Assembly: GCA_020060485.1 (NCBI GenBank)
Contig: JAGVAB010000164.1
Coordinates: 1 to 29,049, forward strand
Direction: 5' to 3'
Origin: Anaerolineales bacterium
Lineage (GTDB): Bacteria; Chloroflexota; Anaerolineae; Anaerolineales; Anaerolineaceae
Length of the DNA stretch: 29,049 nucleotides
This document shows, piece by piece, positions 1-9,013 of the stretch. The number at the start of each line of letters is the position of its first letter. The stretch's first letter is position 1. The notes beneath the pieces were generated by a model. That model searched no databases and had not been told where the DNA came from. It worked only from the letters and a program-made list of their open reading frames with translations. A program made the translations under genes and the position numbers.

Positions 1-106
1 CGAGGGGTGGGGTGAATAAACCCCGGTGATGCACAGACCGTCTTTCGTCCGGCCTTGTGCCATCAATAAAAGAAACAAATGGAAAATTAACTTTGAGAAG
101 GCCATG
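1..106. mobile_element. MITE-like element, copy A (right part only)
   Basis: Right part of a short repeat element cut by the window edge. It starts in the G-rich core GAGGGGTGGGGTG (2-14) and ends in the terminal motif AACTTTGAGAAGGCCATG (89-106). The complete copy at 20593-20835 has the same core followed, at nearly the same distance, by the same terminal motif (20817-20834). No ORF of interest lies inside. The left end is outside the window, so no target duplication can be checked. Confidence 0.7.
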
Positions 107-204
107 CCTCATGTTTGCCTGATTGTGGTTAATTTCCGAATTCACGTTAAAATACCAGTTACCATAACCATACTGGTCAGATATGGCTGGGCGATGCCTT
201 ATGC

Positions 205-210
205 TACAAT
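205..210 (+). promoter_or_regulatory. Probable -10 element for the memo-CNNM-priA operon
   Basis: TGC followed by TACAAT gives an extended -10 box (202-210). Transcription would start near 217, leaving a leader of about 40 nt with AGAGG (248-252) six bases before the ATG at 259. No convincing -35 is visible, which is tolerable for an extended -10 promoter. This is a motif-based inference. Confidence 0.45.
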
Positions 211-258
211 AAAGATAAAGTTGTTGGGGATGGTATCTTGATCTATCAGAGGTTGAAA

Positions 259-1110
259 ATGGCAGCAGTGGCAGAAATTCGTCCTTCCCCGATTGCGGGG
301 ATCTGGTATTCGACAGATGAAAAGGCATTGGCCGCCCAGATCGACGCTTATCTGGCGGATGCCGCTGTGGATGATCTGGAAGGCGAGGTGGTGGCGGTGA
401 TCGCCCCGCATGCCGGGTATGTCTATTCCGGGCGCACCGCCGGGCATGCTTTCCGCACGGTGATGGGGCGTTCCGTGGATCTGGTGGCTGTCGTTTCTCC
501 CTTTCATGGATATCACCCGGCCGACGTTTTGACCACCCGCCACCGGGCGTATGGCACGCCTTTGGGCGCCATCCCGGTCGACAGACAGGCCCTGCAGCAA
601 CTGGAAGCAGTCTTACAGCAGCAGACGGGGGAATTGCAGCTTGCTTCTCTGGCCAACGATGGCGAACATTCTTTGGAGATCGAGCTGCCATTTTTGCAGC
701 GGGCGCTGACCGGAGGCTTCAAGCTGCTGCCGGTAATGGTACGCAGTCTCTCGCCAGATGTGCTGCTGACCCTGGGACACGCTCTGGCTGAGGTGGCCAA
801 AACTCGCAAGACCCTGCTGGTCGCCAGCACAGATCTCTCCCATTTTTATCCTGAAAATATCGCCAATGCGCTTGACCGCGAGATGCTAAACCGGATGGAG
901 GCTTTCTCGCCGGAAGGTGTTTTGGATGCCGAGCAGCGCGGTCAGGGTTTTGCCTGCGGAGCTGGAGCAGTAGCGGCAGTGCTGTGGGCGGCCAGATTCC
1001 TGGGCGCCAGCCAGGTCAAAGTGCTGCATCACAGCACCTCGGGGGATGAAACCGGTGACAGGCGATCTGTGGTGGGCTATGGGGCCGCAGTGGTGATCAA
1101 GCACAAATGA
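259..1110 (+). CDS. MEMO1 / AmmeMemoRadiSam system protein B family
   Basis: The 283-residue protein is recognised as the MEMO1 family by an N-terminal segment with IAPHAGYVYSG, a central STDLSHFYP, and a C-terminal CGAGAVAAVLW then TSGDETGD. The fold resembles extradiol dioxygenases, and the conserved His and Asp would sit around a metal site. In bacteria and archaea it is usually one of three linked genes (AMMECR1-like, MEMO-like, radical SAM) whose chemistry is not settled. Neither partner is in this window, so the pathway stays open. The ATG at 259 is chosen over the in-frame TTG at 238 because AGAGG lies six bases before it. The stop overlaps the next start by ATGA, so translation is probably coupled. 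Confidence 0.88.
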   Translation: MAAVAEIRPSPIAGIWYSTDEKALAAQIDAYLADAAVDDLEGEVVAVIAPHAGYVYSGRTAGHAFRTVMGRSVDLVAVVSPFHGYHPADVLTTRHRAYGTPLGAIPVDRQALQQLEAVLQQQTGELQLASLANDGEHSLEIELPFLQRALTGGFKLLPVMVRSLSPDVLLTLGHALAEVAKTRKTLLVASTDLSHFYPENIANALDREMLNRMEAFSPEGVLDAEQRGQGFACGAGAVAAVLWAARFLGASQVKVLHHSTSGDETGDRRSVVGYGAAVVIKHK

Positions 1111-2435
1111 ACCTTGGAAAGATGCTGTTCTTTTTTTTACTGATTGCCTTGAATGGCTTTTTTGTGGGTATGGAATTCGCCGTGGTTGGCTCGCGGCGTA
1201 TGCGTCTGGAAAGCATGGGAGGCCCCGAGCGGCGGGCATTGCGTTTGCTGCGCGGCTGGCTGGAAGACCCCCAGGCCTATAGCCGCGTTCTGGCCATGTC
1301 TCAAACCGGGGTGGCGCTTTGCAGCCTGGCGCTGGGGGCATTCTCTGTGCGCTGGCTGGCTGACTGGCTTGTGCAGTTTTTGCTGCGTATTCCCCTGGGC
1401 GGAAGCTGGGCTTTTCTGACGCAGGTCTGGCCAGGGCTGGCCTGGTTGGCAGCTTTACTGGTGGTCACAGGATTGTATGTGGTGCTGGCCCAGCAGCTGC
1501 CCAGTGCGGTGGTATTGAAAGACCCGGAGCAGTTTGCCATCTCCGGGGCTGGTGCAGCCCAGGTGCTGGGCTTTCTTTTGCAAACTTTCAGTGCATTGCT
1601 GGCCGGGATGACCCGCCTGCTGCTGAAAATGGCCGGGCTGCCCACTGACAGTTCGCAGAGCTTTGTCTATTCCCTGGATGAGATCCGCCAGATGGTGACC
1701 GGCCCGGAGACGGATGGGGTGATCGAGGAGCCAGAGCGCGAGATGATCTCGGCGGTGCTGGATTTCAGCGAGCTGGTGGTACGCCAGGTGAGCACACCGC
1801 GCACCGAGATCATCGCTGTGCCGCTTCATTATAGTGTGGAACAGGCGCTGCGCCTGGCCGTGGAACATGCCGTGACCAAACTGCCGGTGTACGAAGACGG
1901 CCTGGATGAGATCGTGGGAGTGGTGCATTTGCGTGACCTGGTGCGTGAATTGCAGGAAGGAAGGGCGCAGCAAACTGCATTAAAAGACCTGGTACGCGAG
2001 CCTATGTTTGTACCTGAGTCGCTTTCGGTGCGTACTTTGTTGCACCAGTTTCGTGACAAGCGTGAGCATATTGCCATTGTGCTGGATGAATTTGGCGGTA
2101 CGGCCGGCCTGATCACGCTGGAAGACCTGATGGAAGAGATCGTGGGGGATGTACAGGGGCCATTTGATGAAGGTCAGTCCGAGATCGAGATGCTGCCCAA
2201 TGGGGCATTTCTGCTGGATGGTTTGCTGTTGATCGAAGAGGTCAATGATTATTTTGAGATTGAGTTGAGCGATCCCAATTATGACACCATTGCCGGCTAT
2301 TTGATGGGCAAGCTGGACCGGATCCCGCGGGTGGGGGATATGGTGGAAGACCGCCAGCAGCAAGTCAGCCTGCGGGTGGAAGCCATGGATGGTATGCGTA
2401 TAGATCGCATCTCGCTCAAGCGGTTGACAGCATGA
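1107..2435 (+). CDS. CNNM/DUF21-CBS membrane protein (HlyC/CorC family)
   Basis: The 442-residue protein has the three-part HlyC/CorC layout. Residues about 1-190 form the DUF21/CNNM membrane region, opening with a hydrophobic helix and [15 protein letters not shown] and having further segments near residues 80-145. Next comes a pair of CBS domains, with [14 protein letters not shown] at the start of the first and [22 protein letters not shown] in the second. A C-terminal CorC_HlyC domain includes NDYFEIEL and [10 protein letters not shown]. Family members are linked to divalent cation (Mg2+, Co2+) efflux or homeostasis; the substrate cannot be read here. The gene overlaps both neighbours by ATGA, so it is a coupled middle gene of the operon. 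Older databases call such proteins hemolysin-like; there is no evidence of lytic activity. Confidence 0.92.
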   Translation: MNLGKMLFFFLLIALNGFFVGMEFAVVGSRRMRLESMGGPERRALRLLRGWLEDPQAYSRVLAMSQTGVALCSLALGAFSVRWLADWLVQFLLRIPLGGSWAFLTQVWPGLAWLAALLVVTGLYVVLAQQLPSAVVLKDPEQFAISGAGAAQVLGFLLQTFSALLAGMTRLLLKMAGLPTDSSQSFVYSLDEIRQMVTGPETDGVIEEPEREMISAVLDFSELVVRQVSTPRTEIIAVPLHYSVEQALRLAVEHAVTKLPVYEDGLDEIVGVVHLRDLVRELQEGRAQQTALKDLVREPMFVPESLSVRTLLHQFRDKREHIAIVLDEFGGTAGLITLEDLMEEIVGDVQGPFDEGQSEIEMLPNGAFLLDGLLLIEEVNDYFEIELSDPNYDTIAGYLMGKLDRIPRVGDMVEDRQQQVSLRVEAMDGMRIDRISLKRLTA

Positions 2436-4918
2436 ACTACGTACGTGTGGCAGTGCATCAACCCGGCGTGCAGGATGCTTTTGACTATCATCTGCCGCCG
2501 GAATTTGCAGGCCAGGCGGCGCCCGGTGCGCTGGTAGTGGTGCCTTTTGGCACACGCCAGGTGCAGGCCGTGGTGCTGGAGGAAGTTGAAACCCCGGCCG
2601 TGTTGGAGACCCGCCCTGTGGTGGCTGTTCTTGACCCGCAGCCGGTGTTGACCATGCCGCAACTGGCGCTGGCCCAGACCCTGGCGCATGAAACCCTGTC
2701 GCCGCTCTCTGCCTGCCTGGAGATGATGCTGCCGCCGGGTTTGAAACAGCAGGCCGATACCCTCTTTCATTTACTGCCGCAGGCTGGCGGTGACGGCAAG
2801 CCGCTGACAGCCTTGCAGGAGCGCATCGTGGCGCTGCTGACCGAGCGCGGCGACCTGCGCGGCCGTCAGTTGGCGGCGGCGTTTACCCACCAGAACTGGA
2901 AAGCATCTGTGCAGGCCCTGGTGCGTCAGGGACGCGTACAGGCCTGCCCGGTGCTGCCGCCGCCAGCGGTGCGTCCCAGGGTGGTGCGCACGGTGCAGTT
3001 GGCCTGCTCCCCGCAGCGCACCCTGGCCGGGATGGATGATGTGGGGCGCGGCCAGGCAGGCGAGAGACGCAAGGCGATCCTGCGGTTCTTGATGAGTGAA
3101 CCGTGGCCGGTCAATGTCTCCTGGGCCTATGCCAGCAGCGGGGGCAACCTGCAGGACCTGTACCGTCTTGCAGATATGGGGCTGGTTAAGCTGGGCGAAA
3201 CCGAAGAAATGCGCGACCCCACCAGTCAGATGGATACGCCGCCAGGCGAGCCGCCCGTTTTGACCGCTGATCAGGGGCGGGTCTGGCAGCGGGTGCAGGA
3301 ACTCCTGACAGCAACCCTGAACGGCGAGGCAGCGCAGCCGGTGCTGCTGCACGGGGTGACCGGCTCTGGCAAGACCGAGATCTACCTGCGGGCGGCAGCC
3401 GAGGCAGTTGACCGAGGGCGGCAGGCGCTGATCCTGGTGCCCGAGATTGCCCTCACCCCGCAGACCGTGCGCCGTTTTCTGGCACGCTTCCCGGGGCAGG
3501 TGGGAGTTATCCATTCCCGGCTTTCGGCCGGAGAGCGTTATGACACCTGGCGGCGGGCGCGGGCCGGTGAACTGCCAGTCATCGTTGGCCCGCGCAGCGC
3601 CTTGTTCACTCCGCTGCCGCGGGTGGGATTGGTGGTGGTGGATGAATTCCACGATGACTCGTATTACCAGAATGATAGTCTGCCGTATTACCATACTGTG
3701 CAGGCGTCGTTAATCTATGCGAAATACACCGGTGCGCTGACCATCCTCGGTTCGGCCACCCCGGACGTGAGTACCCTGCAGAGGGCCAGAGACGAGGCCT
3801 GGGATGTGCTGCGCCTGCCGCTGCGCATTCTGGCGCATACCAGTGCTGTGCCGGCTTCGCAGAGTACAGTTACAGATCAGGCTGCCGGATTACCACTACC
3901 GCCGGTGGAAGTGGTGGACATGCGCCAGGAGCTGAAGGCTGGTAACCTGTCGATCTTCAGCCGCAGCCTGCAAGCAGCTCTGGCGGAAACGCTGGCCGCG
4001 CAGCAGCAGACGATCCTCTTTCTCAACCGGCGCGGCAGTGACACTTTTGTCTTTTGCCGGGACTGCGGCCATTCACTGAAATGCCCGCGCTGTGACCTGC
4101 CGCTGGTCTATCACCAGAGCCTTGGCGAGTTAAGCTGCCATACCTGCGGCTACGTGCGCCAGATGCCGAAGAAATGCCCGCAGTGCGGCTCAAGCCGCAT
4201 CAAGGGCTTTGGCACCGGTACCGAGAAGGTGGAGGCCGAAGTGAAAGCCCTGCTGCCGGCGGCGCGGGTGCTGCGCTGGGATGCCGAGACAGCCCGCCTT
4301 AAAGGGGCGCACGATATGATCCTGACCCATTTCCTCAATCATCAGGCGGATGTGCTGGTGGGCACGCAGATGATTGCCAAGGGTCTGGACCTGCCGCTGG
4401 TGACGTTGGTGGGGGTGGTGCTGGCGGATGTGGGCTTGAACTTCCCCGATTTTCGGGCCAACGAGCGCAGTTTTCAGCTTTTGACCCAGGTGGCTGGTCG
4501 AGCCGGGCGCAGCTCACTGGGCGGCAAGGCCATCCTGCAGACCTTTCAGCCGCAGCATTATGTGATCCGGGCAGCGGCCGGGCATGATTTTGAGGGTTTC
4601 TGGCAGCAGGAACTGGAAAACAGACGCCAGTTAAAGTATCCGCCCTTCTACCGGCTGGCGCGGCTGGAATTCCGTCACCGCCAGGCTGGCGAGGCAGAGG
4701 CGGCTGCCCGGCGCATGGCCGAACGCCTGCAATTCTGGATTGCACAGGAAGAGCGACGGGCCACATCTTTGATCGGGCCGGTGCCTTGCTTTTTCAGCCG
4801 TATGAAGGGCGAGTACCGCTGGCAGATCGTGGTGCGCGGGCCGGACCCGGCGGGATTATTGCGGGGGAAGGACCTGCGCGACTGGCGGGTTGAGATTGAT
4901 CCGGTGAGTTTGTTGTAA
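2432..4918 (+). CDS. priA: Primosomal protein N' (replication restart helicase PriA)
   Basis: PriA reloads the replicative helicase at stalled forks. The 828 residues contain the N-terminal 3'-end-binding domain, a winged-helix stretch, and Walker A HGVTGSGKTE near residue 308. Motif II is DEFHDDSYYQ near residue 404. A zinc-binding insert near residues 545-590 has eight cysteines in four CxxC pairs (CRDCG, CPRC, CHTCG, CPQCG). The helicase C lobe includes GTGTEKVEAE, VGTQMIAKGLD and QVAGRAGR. Motif II reads DEFH where E. coli PriA has DEEH, but the D, E and H needed for ATP hydrolysis are kept. At 828 residues it is longer than E. coli PriA (732), mainly before the ATPase core. Its start overlaps the upstream stop, and a palindrome follows at 4935-4968. 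Confidence 0.96.
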   Translation: MNYVRVAVHQPGVQDAFDYHLPPEFAGQAAPGALVVVPFGTRQVQAVVLEEVETPAVLETRPVVAVLDPQPVLTMPQLALAQTLAHETLSPLSACLEMMLPPGLKQQADTLFHLLPQAGGDGKPLTALQERIVALLTERGDLRGRQLAAAFTHQNWKASVQALVRQGRVQACPVLPPPAVRPRVVRTVQLACSPQRTLAGMDDVGRGQAGERRKAILRFLMSEPWPVNVSWAYASSGGNLQDLYRLADMGLVKLGETEEMRDPTSQMDTPPGEPPVLTADQGRVWQRVQELLTATLNGEAAQPVLLHGVTGSGKTEIYLRAAAEAVDRGRQALILVPEIALTPQTVRRFLARFPGQVGVIHSRLSAGERYDTWRRARAGELPVIVGPRSALFTPLPRVGLVVVDEFHDDSYYQNDSLPYYHTVQASLIYAKYTGALTILGSATPDVSTLQRARDEAWDVLRLPLRILAHTSAVPASQSTVTDQAAGLPLPPVEVVDMRQELKAGNLSIFSRSLQAALAETLAAQQQTILFLNRRGSDTFVFCRDCGHSLKCPRCDLPLVYHQSLGELSCHTCGYVRQMPKKCPQCGSSRIKGFGTGTEKVEAEVKALLPAARVLRWDAETARLKGAHDMILTHFLNHQADVLVGTQMIAKGLDLPLVTLVGVVLADVGLNFPDFRANERSFQLLTQVAGRAGRSSLGGKAILQTFQPQHYVIRAAAGHDFEGFWQQELENRRQLKYPPFYRLARLEFRHRQAGEAEAAARRMAERLQFWIAQEERRATSLIGPVPCFFSRMKGEYRWQIVVRGPDPAGLLRGKDLRDWRVEIDPVSLL

Positions 4919-4934
4919 AGACACCCCCTCCTAA

Positions 4935-4968
4935 CCTCCCCCATTTTTCTATCGAAAAATAAGGGAGG
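4935..4968. terminator. Imperfect hairpin after priA
   Basis: CCTCCC (4935-4940) pairs with GGGAGG (4963-4968) around an inner stem ATTTTTC/GAAAAAT with loop TATC. It lies 16 nt after the priA stop and could end the operon, but no T-run follows the outer stem. The C-rich left arm resembles the C-rich cores of the repeats elsewhere in the window, so it may be a repeat remnant rather than a terminator. Confidence 0.4.
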
Positions 4969-5025
4969 CATATGGTGAATTTGATCGCTGGCAGGAAAAT
5001 AAAATAAACATAATTCGCACATCGT

Positions 5026-5075
5026 GTAGGTGCGATTAGCGTCCAATGCTTTGTTGGATGGCAAATTGCCCCTAC
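5026..5075. repeat. REP-like imperfect palindrome
   Basis: GTAGGTGCGATTAGCGTCCAA (5026 onward) pairs imperfectly with TTGGATGGCAAATTGCCCCTAC, ending at 5075, to form one long hairpin around a short loop. The outer GTAGG/CCTAC end and the following CGAAAA recur at 6531-6540 behind the palindrome there. This suggests one dispersed extragenic repeat family. It lies between priA and the lipoprotein promoter. Confidence 0.6.
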
Positions 5076-5095
5076 GAAAACATTTGATATATAAT
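5066..5095 (+). promoter_or_regulatory. Probable sigma-70-type promoter of the propeller lipoprotein gene
   Basis: TTGCCC (5066-5071) and a perfect TATAAT (5090-5095) are separated by 18 bp. The start would be near 5102, giving a leader of about 37 nt with AAAGGGGA (5125-5132) placed correctly before the ATG at 5139. The -35 overlaps the right arm of the palindrome at 5026-5075. Confidence 0.6.
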
Positions 5096-5138
5096 CACAG
5101 CAGGCATCAATATTAAACTCACTTAAAGGGGATAAACC

Positions 5139-6371
5139 ATGAAACGCCTCGCCCTGTTCGTCCTCCTCCTGCTCCTGCTCTCTGCCTGCACCCCCGCACC
5201 GGCAGTGCCAACCTCCACCCACACACCACTGGAAAACACGCCAACCAGCGTTCCTTCGCTTGAGCCTACGCATACCCCGCAAGCAACTGTGCCATCAACA
5301 CCTGATAGTGATAACGGAAATAAAGAAAATGTATTTGATATTTCCATCACAAAAATCACGAACAATACAGCACAAGATTGGGATCCTCAAGTTAGCGACG
5401 ACTACGTGGTATGGTACGGGTATGAAGATGGGGATGCTGAAATATATCTGTATCAGATTAGCAGTGGAATAACCACGCAGGTTTCGAATAATATGTCAGA
5501 TGATTGGGGGCCTAAAATCTACGGAGACTACGTGGTGTGGGAGGGAAAAGAAGATGGAGATTGGGAGGTTTATCTGTACCAGATTACTAGCAGCATAACC
5601 ACACAGATTTCCAATAATACAGCAGATGATAATTATCCCCAAATCAGCGGGGATTATGTGGTATGGTCTGGGATTAAAGATGGAGATAAAGAGATTTATC
5701 TGTACCAGATCAGCAGTGGTATAACCACGCAAATATCCAATAACACAGCTCGTGATTTGTATCCGCAAGTCAACGGAGATTACGTGGTGTGGTACGGGTA
5801 TGCAGATTGGGAGGATACGGAGGTCTATATATACCAAATCAGCAGCACAATCACACATGTGACAGATAATTTGGCAGATGATTTGTGGCCCCAAATCAGT
5901 GGGGATTATGTGATATGGAATAGTGATGCAGATGAAAGCAGTGAAATCTATCTATATCAGCTTAGTACAAAAACGATCACACAAATTTCGAACAATAAGA
6001 ATGCGTACTGGTTTCCCCATATTAACGAGGATTCTGTGGTATGGAGTGAGTATACCAATGGGGGAGATATGGAGATATATCTATATCAGATCAAAAATGA
6101 TATGACAACTCAAGTTTCATTCTACAGCTATGGTGACTATCTTCCTCACGTCCATGGAGATTTTGTGGTGTGGCAAAGGTTTGAAACCAGAGGTTGTGGA
6201 ATTTACCTGTACCAAATCAGCAGTGGCATGACTACACAAATTTCGGATAAAATGTCAGGCGATTCACACCCTCAAGTTTATGGGAACAATGTTGTATGGT
6301 TTGGAGATGCAACTGGGGAATATGCATATGAAATCTTTCTCGCAACCATCCATGAAACCCCATTCCCGTAA
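5139..6371 (+). CDS. Lipoprotein with eight 42-residue beta-propeller repeats
   Basis: The 410-residue protein begins with a lipoprotein signal whose lipobox LSAC puts the acylated Cys at residue 17. A Thr/Pro-rich linker follows to about residue 60. The rest is eight repeats marked by DYVVW-type strands at residues 88, 130, 172, 214, 256, 298, 341 and 384, a period of 42 (43 for the last two). Each repeat carries a variant of EIYLYQISSGITTQISNN. This matches TolB/YncE-like propeller blades and suggests a surface propeller for binding; no catalytic residues are recognisable. The gene is clearly richer in AT than its neighbours and uses codons such as ATA and AAT often, which suggests transfer or repeat amplification. 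It has its own promoter and RBS. Function unknown; the propeller fold is inferred from the repeat pattern. Confidence 0.85.
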   Translation: MKRLALFVLLLLLLSACTPAPAVPTSTHTPLENTPTSVPSLEPTHTPQATVPSTPDSDNGNKENVFDISITKITNNTAQDWDPQVSDDYVVWYGYEDGDAEIYLYQISSGITTQVSNNMSDDWGPKIYGDYVVWEGKEDGDWEVYLYQITSSITTQISNNTADDNYPQISGDYVVWSGIKDGDKEIYLYQISSGITTQISNNTARDLYPQVNGDYVVWYGYADWEDTEVYIYQISSTITHVTDNLADDLWPQISGDYVIWNSDADESSEIYLYQLSTKTITQISNNKNAYWFPHINEDSVVWSEYTNGGDMEIYLYQIKNDMTTQVSFYSYGDYLPHVHGDFVVWQRFETRGCGIYLYQISSGMTTQISDKMSGDSHPQVYGNNVVWFGDATGEYAYEIFLATIHETPFP

Positions 6372-6402
6372 AAAAATCCCGCCGTGGAGGTGGCGTACAA
6401 TT

Positions 6403-6534
6403 GTAAGGGCGCATGGCGTGCGCCCAAGTGTCGGTCGTAAAATCAAGATTGGTTTAGTCTAATTCTTTGTGTGTATAGTCCAGGCAAAAAAGATATCCAT
6501 GCAGTGGAGGCGGGCGGACGCCATCCGCCCCTAC
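6403..6534. repeat. REP-like inverted pair with compensatory changes
   Basis: GTAAGGGCGCATGGCGTGCG begins the left unit (6403-6425). Its inverted partner (6512-6534) reads, on the opposite strand, GTAGGGGCGGATGGCGTCCG at its start. They match at 20 of 23 positions. Each unit is itself a hairpin, and two of the three differences are a C/G versus G/C swap at paired stem positions, so pairing is kept. The spacer is about 86 bp with no gene. The arrangement resembles bacterial REP doublets. Confidence 0.65.
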
Positions 6535-6535
6535 G

Positions 6536-6570
6536 AAAAAAACTCCCGCAGAATTTGATTTCTGCGGGAG
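6536..6570 (-). terminator. Rho-independent terminator of the rho/M23 unit
   Basis: An 11-bp perfect stem, CTCCCGCAGAA (6543-6553) with TTCTGCGGGAG (6560-6570), has a six-base loop. On the minus strand it is followed directly by seven T (the A-run at 6536-6542). It lies 24 nt after the M23 gene stop, so this is a textbook intrinsic terminator for that transcript. Confidence 0.9.
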
Positions 6571-6593
6571 CAGGTATTTAAGCTAAATGTTAT

Positions 6594-7679
6594 TTACGGC
6601 AGCACGTACCAGGGGTTGATGAAACCGCCGTTGTAACGCACTTCAAAGTGCAAGTGGGGGCCGGTGGAGTTGCCGGTGCTGCCGGCGTTGGCGATGAGCT
6701 GCCCGCGGCTGACGCTTTGTCCGCAGTATACGTTTGTATTGTTCAAGTGGGCATACAGGGTATGGTAGCCGTTGCCGTGGTCGATCATGACCATGACACC
6801 GTAGCCGCCGCCGATGGATCCGGAATAGACCACCATGCCGCTGTCGGCGGCATAGATTGGGGCGGTCGTGGCGGCCGCAATGTCAATGCCGAGATGGCCG
6901 GACCAGTAGTCATTGCCGGACAGGAAATGGTTGTTGGCCGGCCAGACAAACGAACCGGAACCAACTGCGCCGCCAGCAGGCACGTCACATGCGCCAGGCC
7001 CGGAAATGGCTTTTGAGGCGCCGGCATTGGAACGCCAGATGGTGGGAACCAGCCACTGGCGAAACTCGCGGCGGCCGCCGGCAACCATGATAAAGCTGCC
7101 GGGTTCGATCTGCGGATCAGTCAAATCCAGTTTATTGCCGGGGTAATTGAGAATATCCTCGACCTTGGCATTGTATTTTCTGGCAACATCTTCAAGTGTG
7201 TCGCCTTCCTGCCATTCATAATACACACCGTCTGTGGGTGGAATGAGCAGGTTCATGTCAACCGAGATCATATGCGGGTTATCGTTCAATAAGGCATAAT
7301 TTGCCCATAAAACGGTTTCCGGGGTGATGTTATATTGGTGGGCAATGCCAAAGATCGAATCGCCGCTGGAGACGGTATACTCCACTACATTGGAGCGCAT
7401 GCGATTGGGGATGATGGTGTGGGTGTTGACCTCGCGTGAAATGGCGTTGATCGAGGTATCGACATCAAAATATGGCAGGGGAGCGCTTGCCGGTGCTTCT
7501 TCCACTACCAGCGTGGGCATGGCAGTGGGGGTGGCCGGTGGGGCGATGGCTGCAACGATGGTTGTGCGGGTCACCAGTAAGAATACCATTAAGGCCATCA
7601 TGGCAATGGCGGCTCCCCATGCTGCAATGGAAACCCAATTCTTTGCGAGGGTCCCTTGGGGAGAGAATTTTTCGGTCAC
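6594..7679 (-). CDS. Membrane-anchored LysM-M23 peptidoglycan endopeptidase
   Basis: The 361-residue protein has a membrane anchor (about residues 15-46) and a short Pro/Ala/Thr linker. LysM repeats follow at about 99-148 (YTVSSGDSIFGIAHQYN) and 154-199 (YEWQEGDTLEDVARKYN), then a C-terminal M23 peptidase domain. The M23 zinc-site pattern is complete: H262 and D266 in HLGID, H311 in YAHL, and H342/H344 in HLHFE. It probably cleaves peptide cross-links in peptidoglycan, with the LysM repeats holding it to the wall. It starts with GTG at 7679, overlapping the rho stop by GTGA, so it is probably translated by ribosomes coming off rho. A strong terminator follows. The coupling of a wall enzyme to rho is seen directly; its meaning is not known. 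Confidence 0.92.
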   Translation of the reverse strand: MTEKFSPQGTLAKNWVSIAAWGAAIAMMALMVFLLVTRTTIVAAIAPPATPTAMPTLVVEEAPASAPLPYFDVDTSINAISREVNTHTIIPNRMRSNVVEYTVSSGDSIFGIAHQYNITPETVLWANYALLNDNPHMISVDMNLLIPPTDGVYYEWQEGDTLEDVARKYNAKVEDILNYPGNKLDLTDPQIEPGSFIMVAGGRREFRQWLVPTIWRSNAGASKAISGPGACDVPAGGAVGSGSFVWPANNHFLSGNDYWSGHLGIDIAAATTAPIYAADSGMVVYSGSIGGGYGVMVMIDHGNGYHTLYAHLNNTNVYCGQSVSRGQLIANAGSTGNSTGPHLHFEVRYNGGFINPWYVLP

Positions 7680-8950
7680 ATGTCCTCCGTTAAACCTTCC
7701 AGAAATTCCAGATTATTTTTGGTTCTTGACAGACGCTGCAGAATAGCTTCGGTGGCTACGGCAGAGTCCATGCCGGCGCCCTGGGGCTGCTGGCTGGTCA
7801 TTTGAATGTACATGCGGCGCATAAGCCATACGCGTTGTAACACGTCCGGGCCTAACAATAAGTCCTCGCGCCGGGTGGAAGAGCGTTCCAGGTCGATGGC
7901 GGGGAAAATGCGCCTTTCCTGCAGGCGGCGCGAAAGATGCATTTCCATGTTACCGGTGCCTTTGAACTCTTCAAAGACCACATCATCCAGGCGGGAGCCA
8001 GTGTCTACCAGGGCGGTGGCGATGATGGTCAAAGAGCCGCCTTCTTCCAGGTTACGGGCAGCGCCAAAGAAGCGCTTGGGCGGGTAGAGAGCCGAGGGAT
8101 CCATACCGCCGGATAGGGTACGTCCGGAGGGATTGACCACCAGGTTGTAGGCGCGCGCCAGGCGGGTGAGCGAGTCCATCAGGATGACCACATCCCGGCC
8201 AATTTCCACCAGGCGTTTGGCGCGTTCCAGGGTGATCTCGGCGGCGCGCACATGCGAGGAAACCGGTTCATCGAAGGTGGAAGCGACGACTTCGGCATCC
8301 ACCGAGCGGTCCATATCGGTAACTTCTTCAGGACGTTCGCCAATCAGGGAGATGATCAGATGCACTTCGGGATTCTTCTCGGCGATGGCGTTGGCCAGTT
8401 CCTTGAGGATGGTGGTCTTGCCGGCCTTGGGAGGGGAGACGATCATGCCGCGCTGGCCTCGACCGATGGGGGTCACCAGATTGATGATGCGCGTGGAAAG
8501 GATGCCGGGGTCTGTTTCCAGGTCGAAGCGCTTGTCAGGGAATATGGGGGTCAGGTTCTCAAATTTTGGGCGTTTGCGGGCTTCTTCCGGGTTGATGCAA
8601 TTGATCGATTCCACTTTGACCAGGCCGTAATGACGTTCGGTGTCGCGCGGCGGGCGCACATGACCAATGACCATGTCGCCGTTGCGCAAGGCATGACGGC
8701 GCAGTTGGGCCTGAGAGACATACACGTCTTCATGGCTGATCTGGTAATTGGAGCGCAGGAAGCCAATGCCTTCATTCATGATCTCGAGAATCCCGCCGCG
8801 GATCTCCAAACCTTCTTTTTCGGCTTCTGCCTGGCGGATCTTTACCAGCAGGCTTTCTCTTTTGAGGCGATTGGCGCGCTCAATATCCAGATCTTTGCCA
8901 ATCTGTCGTAATGCTGCAAGGGGTTGTGTTTCGAGTTCGAGTATATCCAT
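7676..8950 (-). CDS. rho: Transcription termination factor Rho
   Basis: Rho is the hexameric RNA-dependent ATPase that ends transcription of untranslated RNA. At 424 residues it is close to E. coli Rho (419). The order is an N-terminal helical domain, a cold-shock-type RNA-binding domain ([17 protein letters not shown] to about residue 125), then the RecA-like core. Core motifs are Walker [14 protein letters not shown], Walker [39 protein letters not shown] and the C-terminal RRIFPAID. The N-terminal domain lacks the long Arg/Asp-rich insertion of actinobacterial Rho. It starts at ATG 8950 behind a weak AAGAGA. The leader is unusually long if the promoter at 9149-9177 is right, and holds a hairpin at 8992-9013. 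Its stop is translationally coupled to the M23 gene. Confidence 0.97.
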   Translation of the reverse strand: MDILELETQPLAALRQIGKDLDIERANRLKRESLLVKIRQAEAEKEGLEIRGGILEIMNEGIGFLRSNYQISHEDVYVSQAQLRRHALRNGDMVIGHVRPPRDTERHYGLVKVESINCINPEEARKRPKFENLTPIFPDKRFDLETDPGILSTRIINLVTPIGRGQRGMIVSPPKAGKTTILKELANAIAEKNPEVHLIISLIGERPEEVTDMDRSVDAEVVASTFDEPVSSHVRAAEITLERAKRLVEIGRDVVILMDSLTRLARAYNLVVNPSGRTLSGGMDPSALYPPKRFFGAARNLEEGGSLTIIATALVDTGSRLDDVVFEEFKGTGNMEMHLSRRLQERRIFPAIDLERSSTRREDLLLGPDVLQRVWLMRRMYIQMTSQQPQGAGMDSAVATEAILQRLSRTKNNLEFLEGLTEDM

Positions 8951-8991
8951 GTTTTTTTTCTCTTGGATGTGTATATTGTCAATGGATCAGA

Positions 8992-9013
8992 CGTGCTGGA
9001 AGCCTCCGGCACG
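8992..9013 (-). promoter_or_regulatory. Hairpin in the rho 5' leader
   Basis: CGTGCTGGA (8992-9000) pairs with TCCGGCACG (9005-9013) over nine positions including one G-T wobble, with loop AGCC. It lies about 40 nt before the rho start and about 130 nt after the inferred transcription start. On the minus strand no T-run follows, so it is not a classic terminator. Autoregulation of rho is known in E. coli; whether this hairpin takes part is a guess. The gene-free stretch 8951-9291 otherwise holds only two divergent promoter-like sites. Confidence 0.4.

Noticed and set aside
3641..3652. Motif II of PriA reads DEFH instead of DEEH
   Set aside because: The third position of this motif varies among helicases, and the catalytic D, E and H are intact, so loss of function is not indicated.
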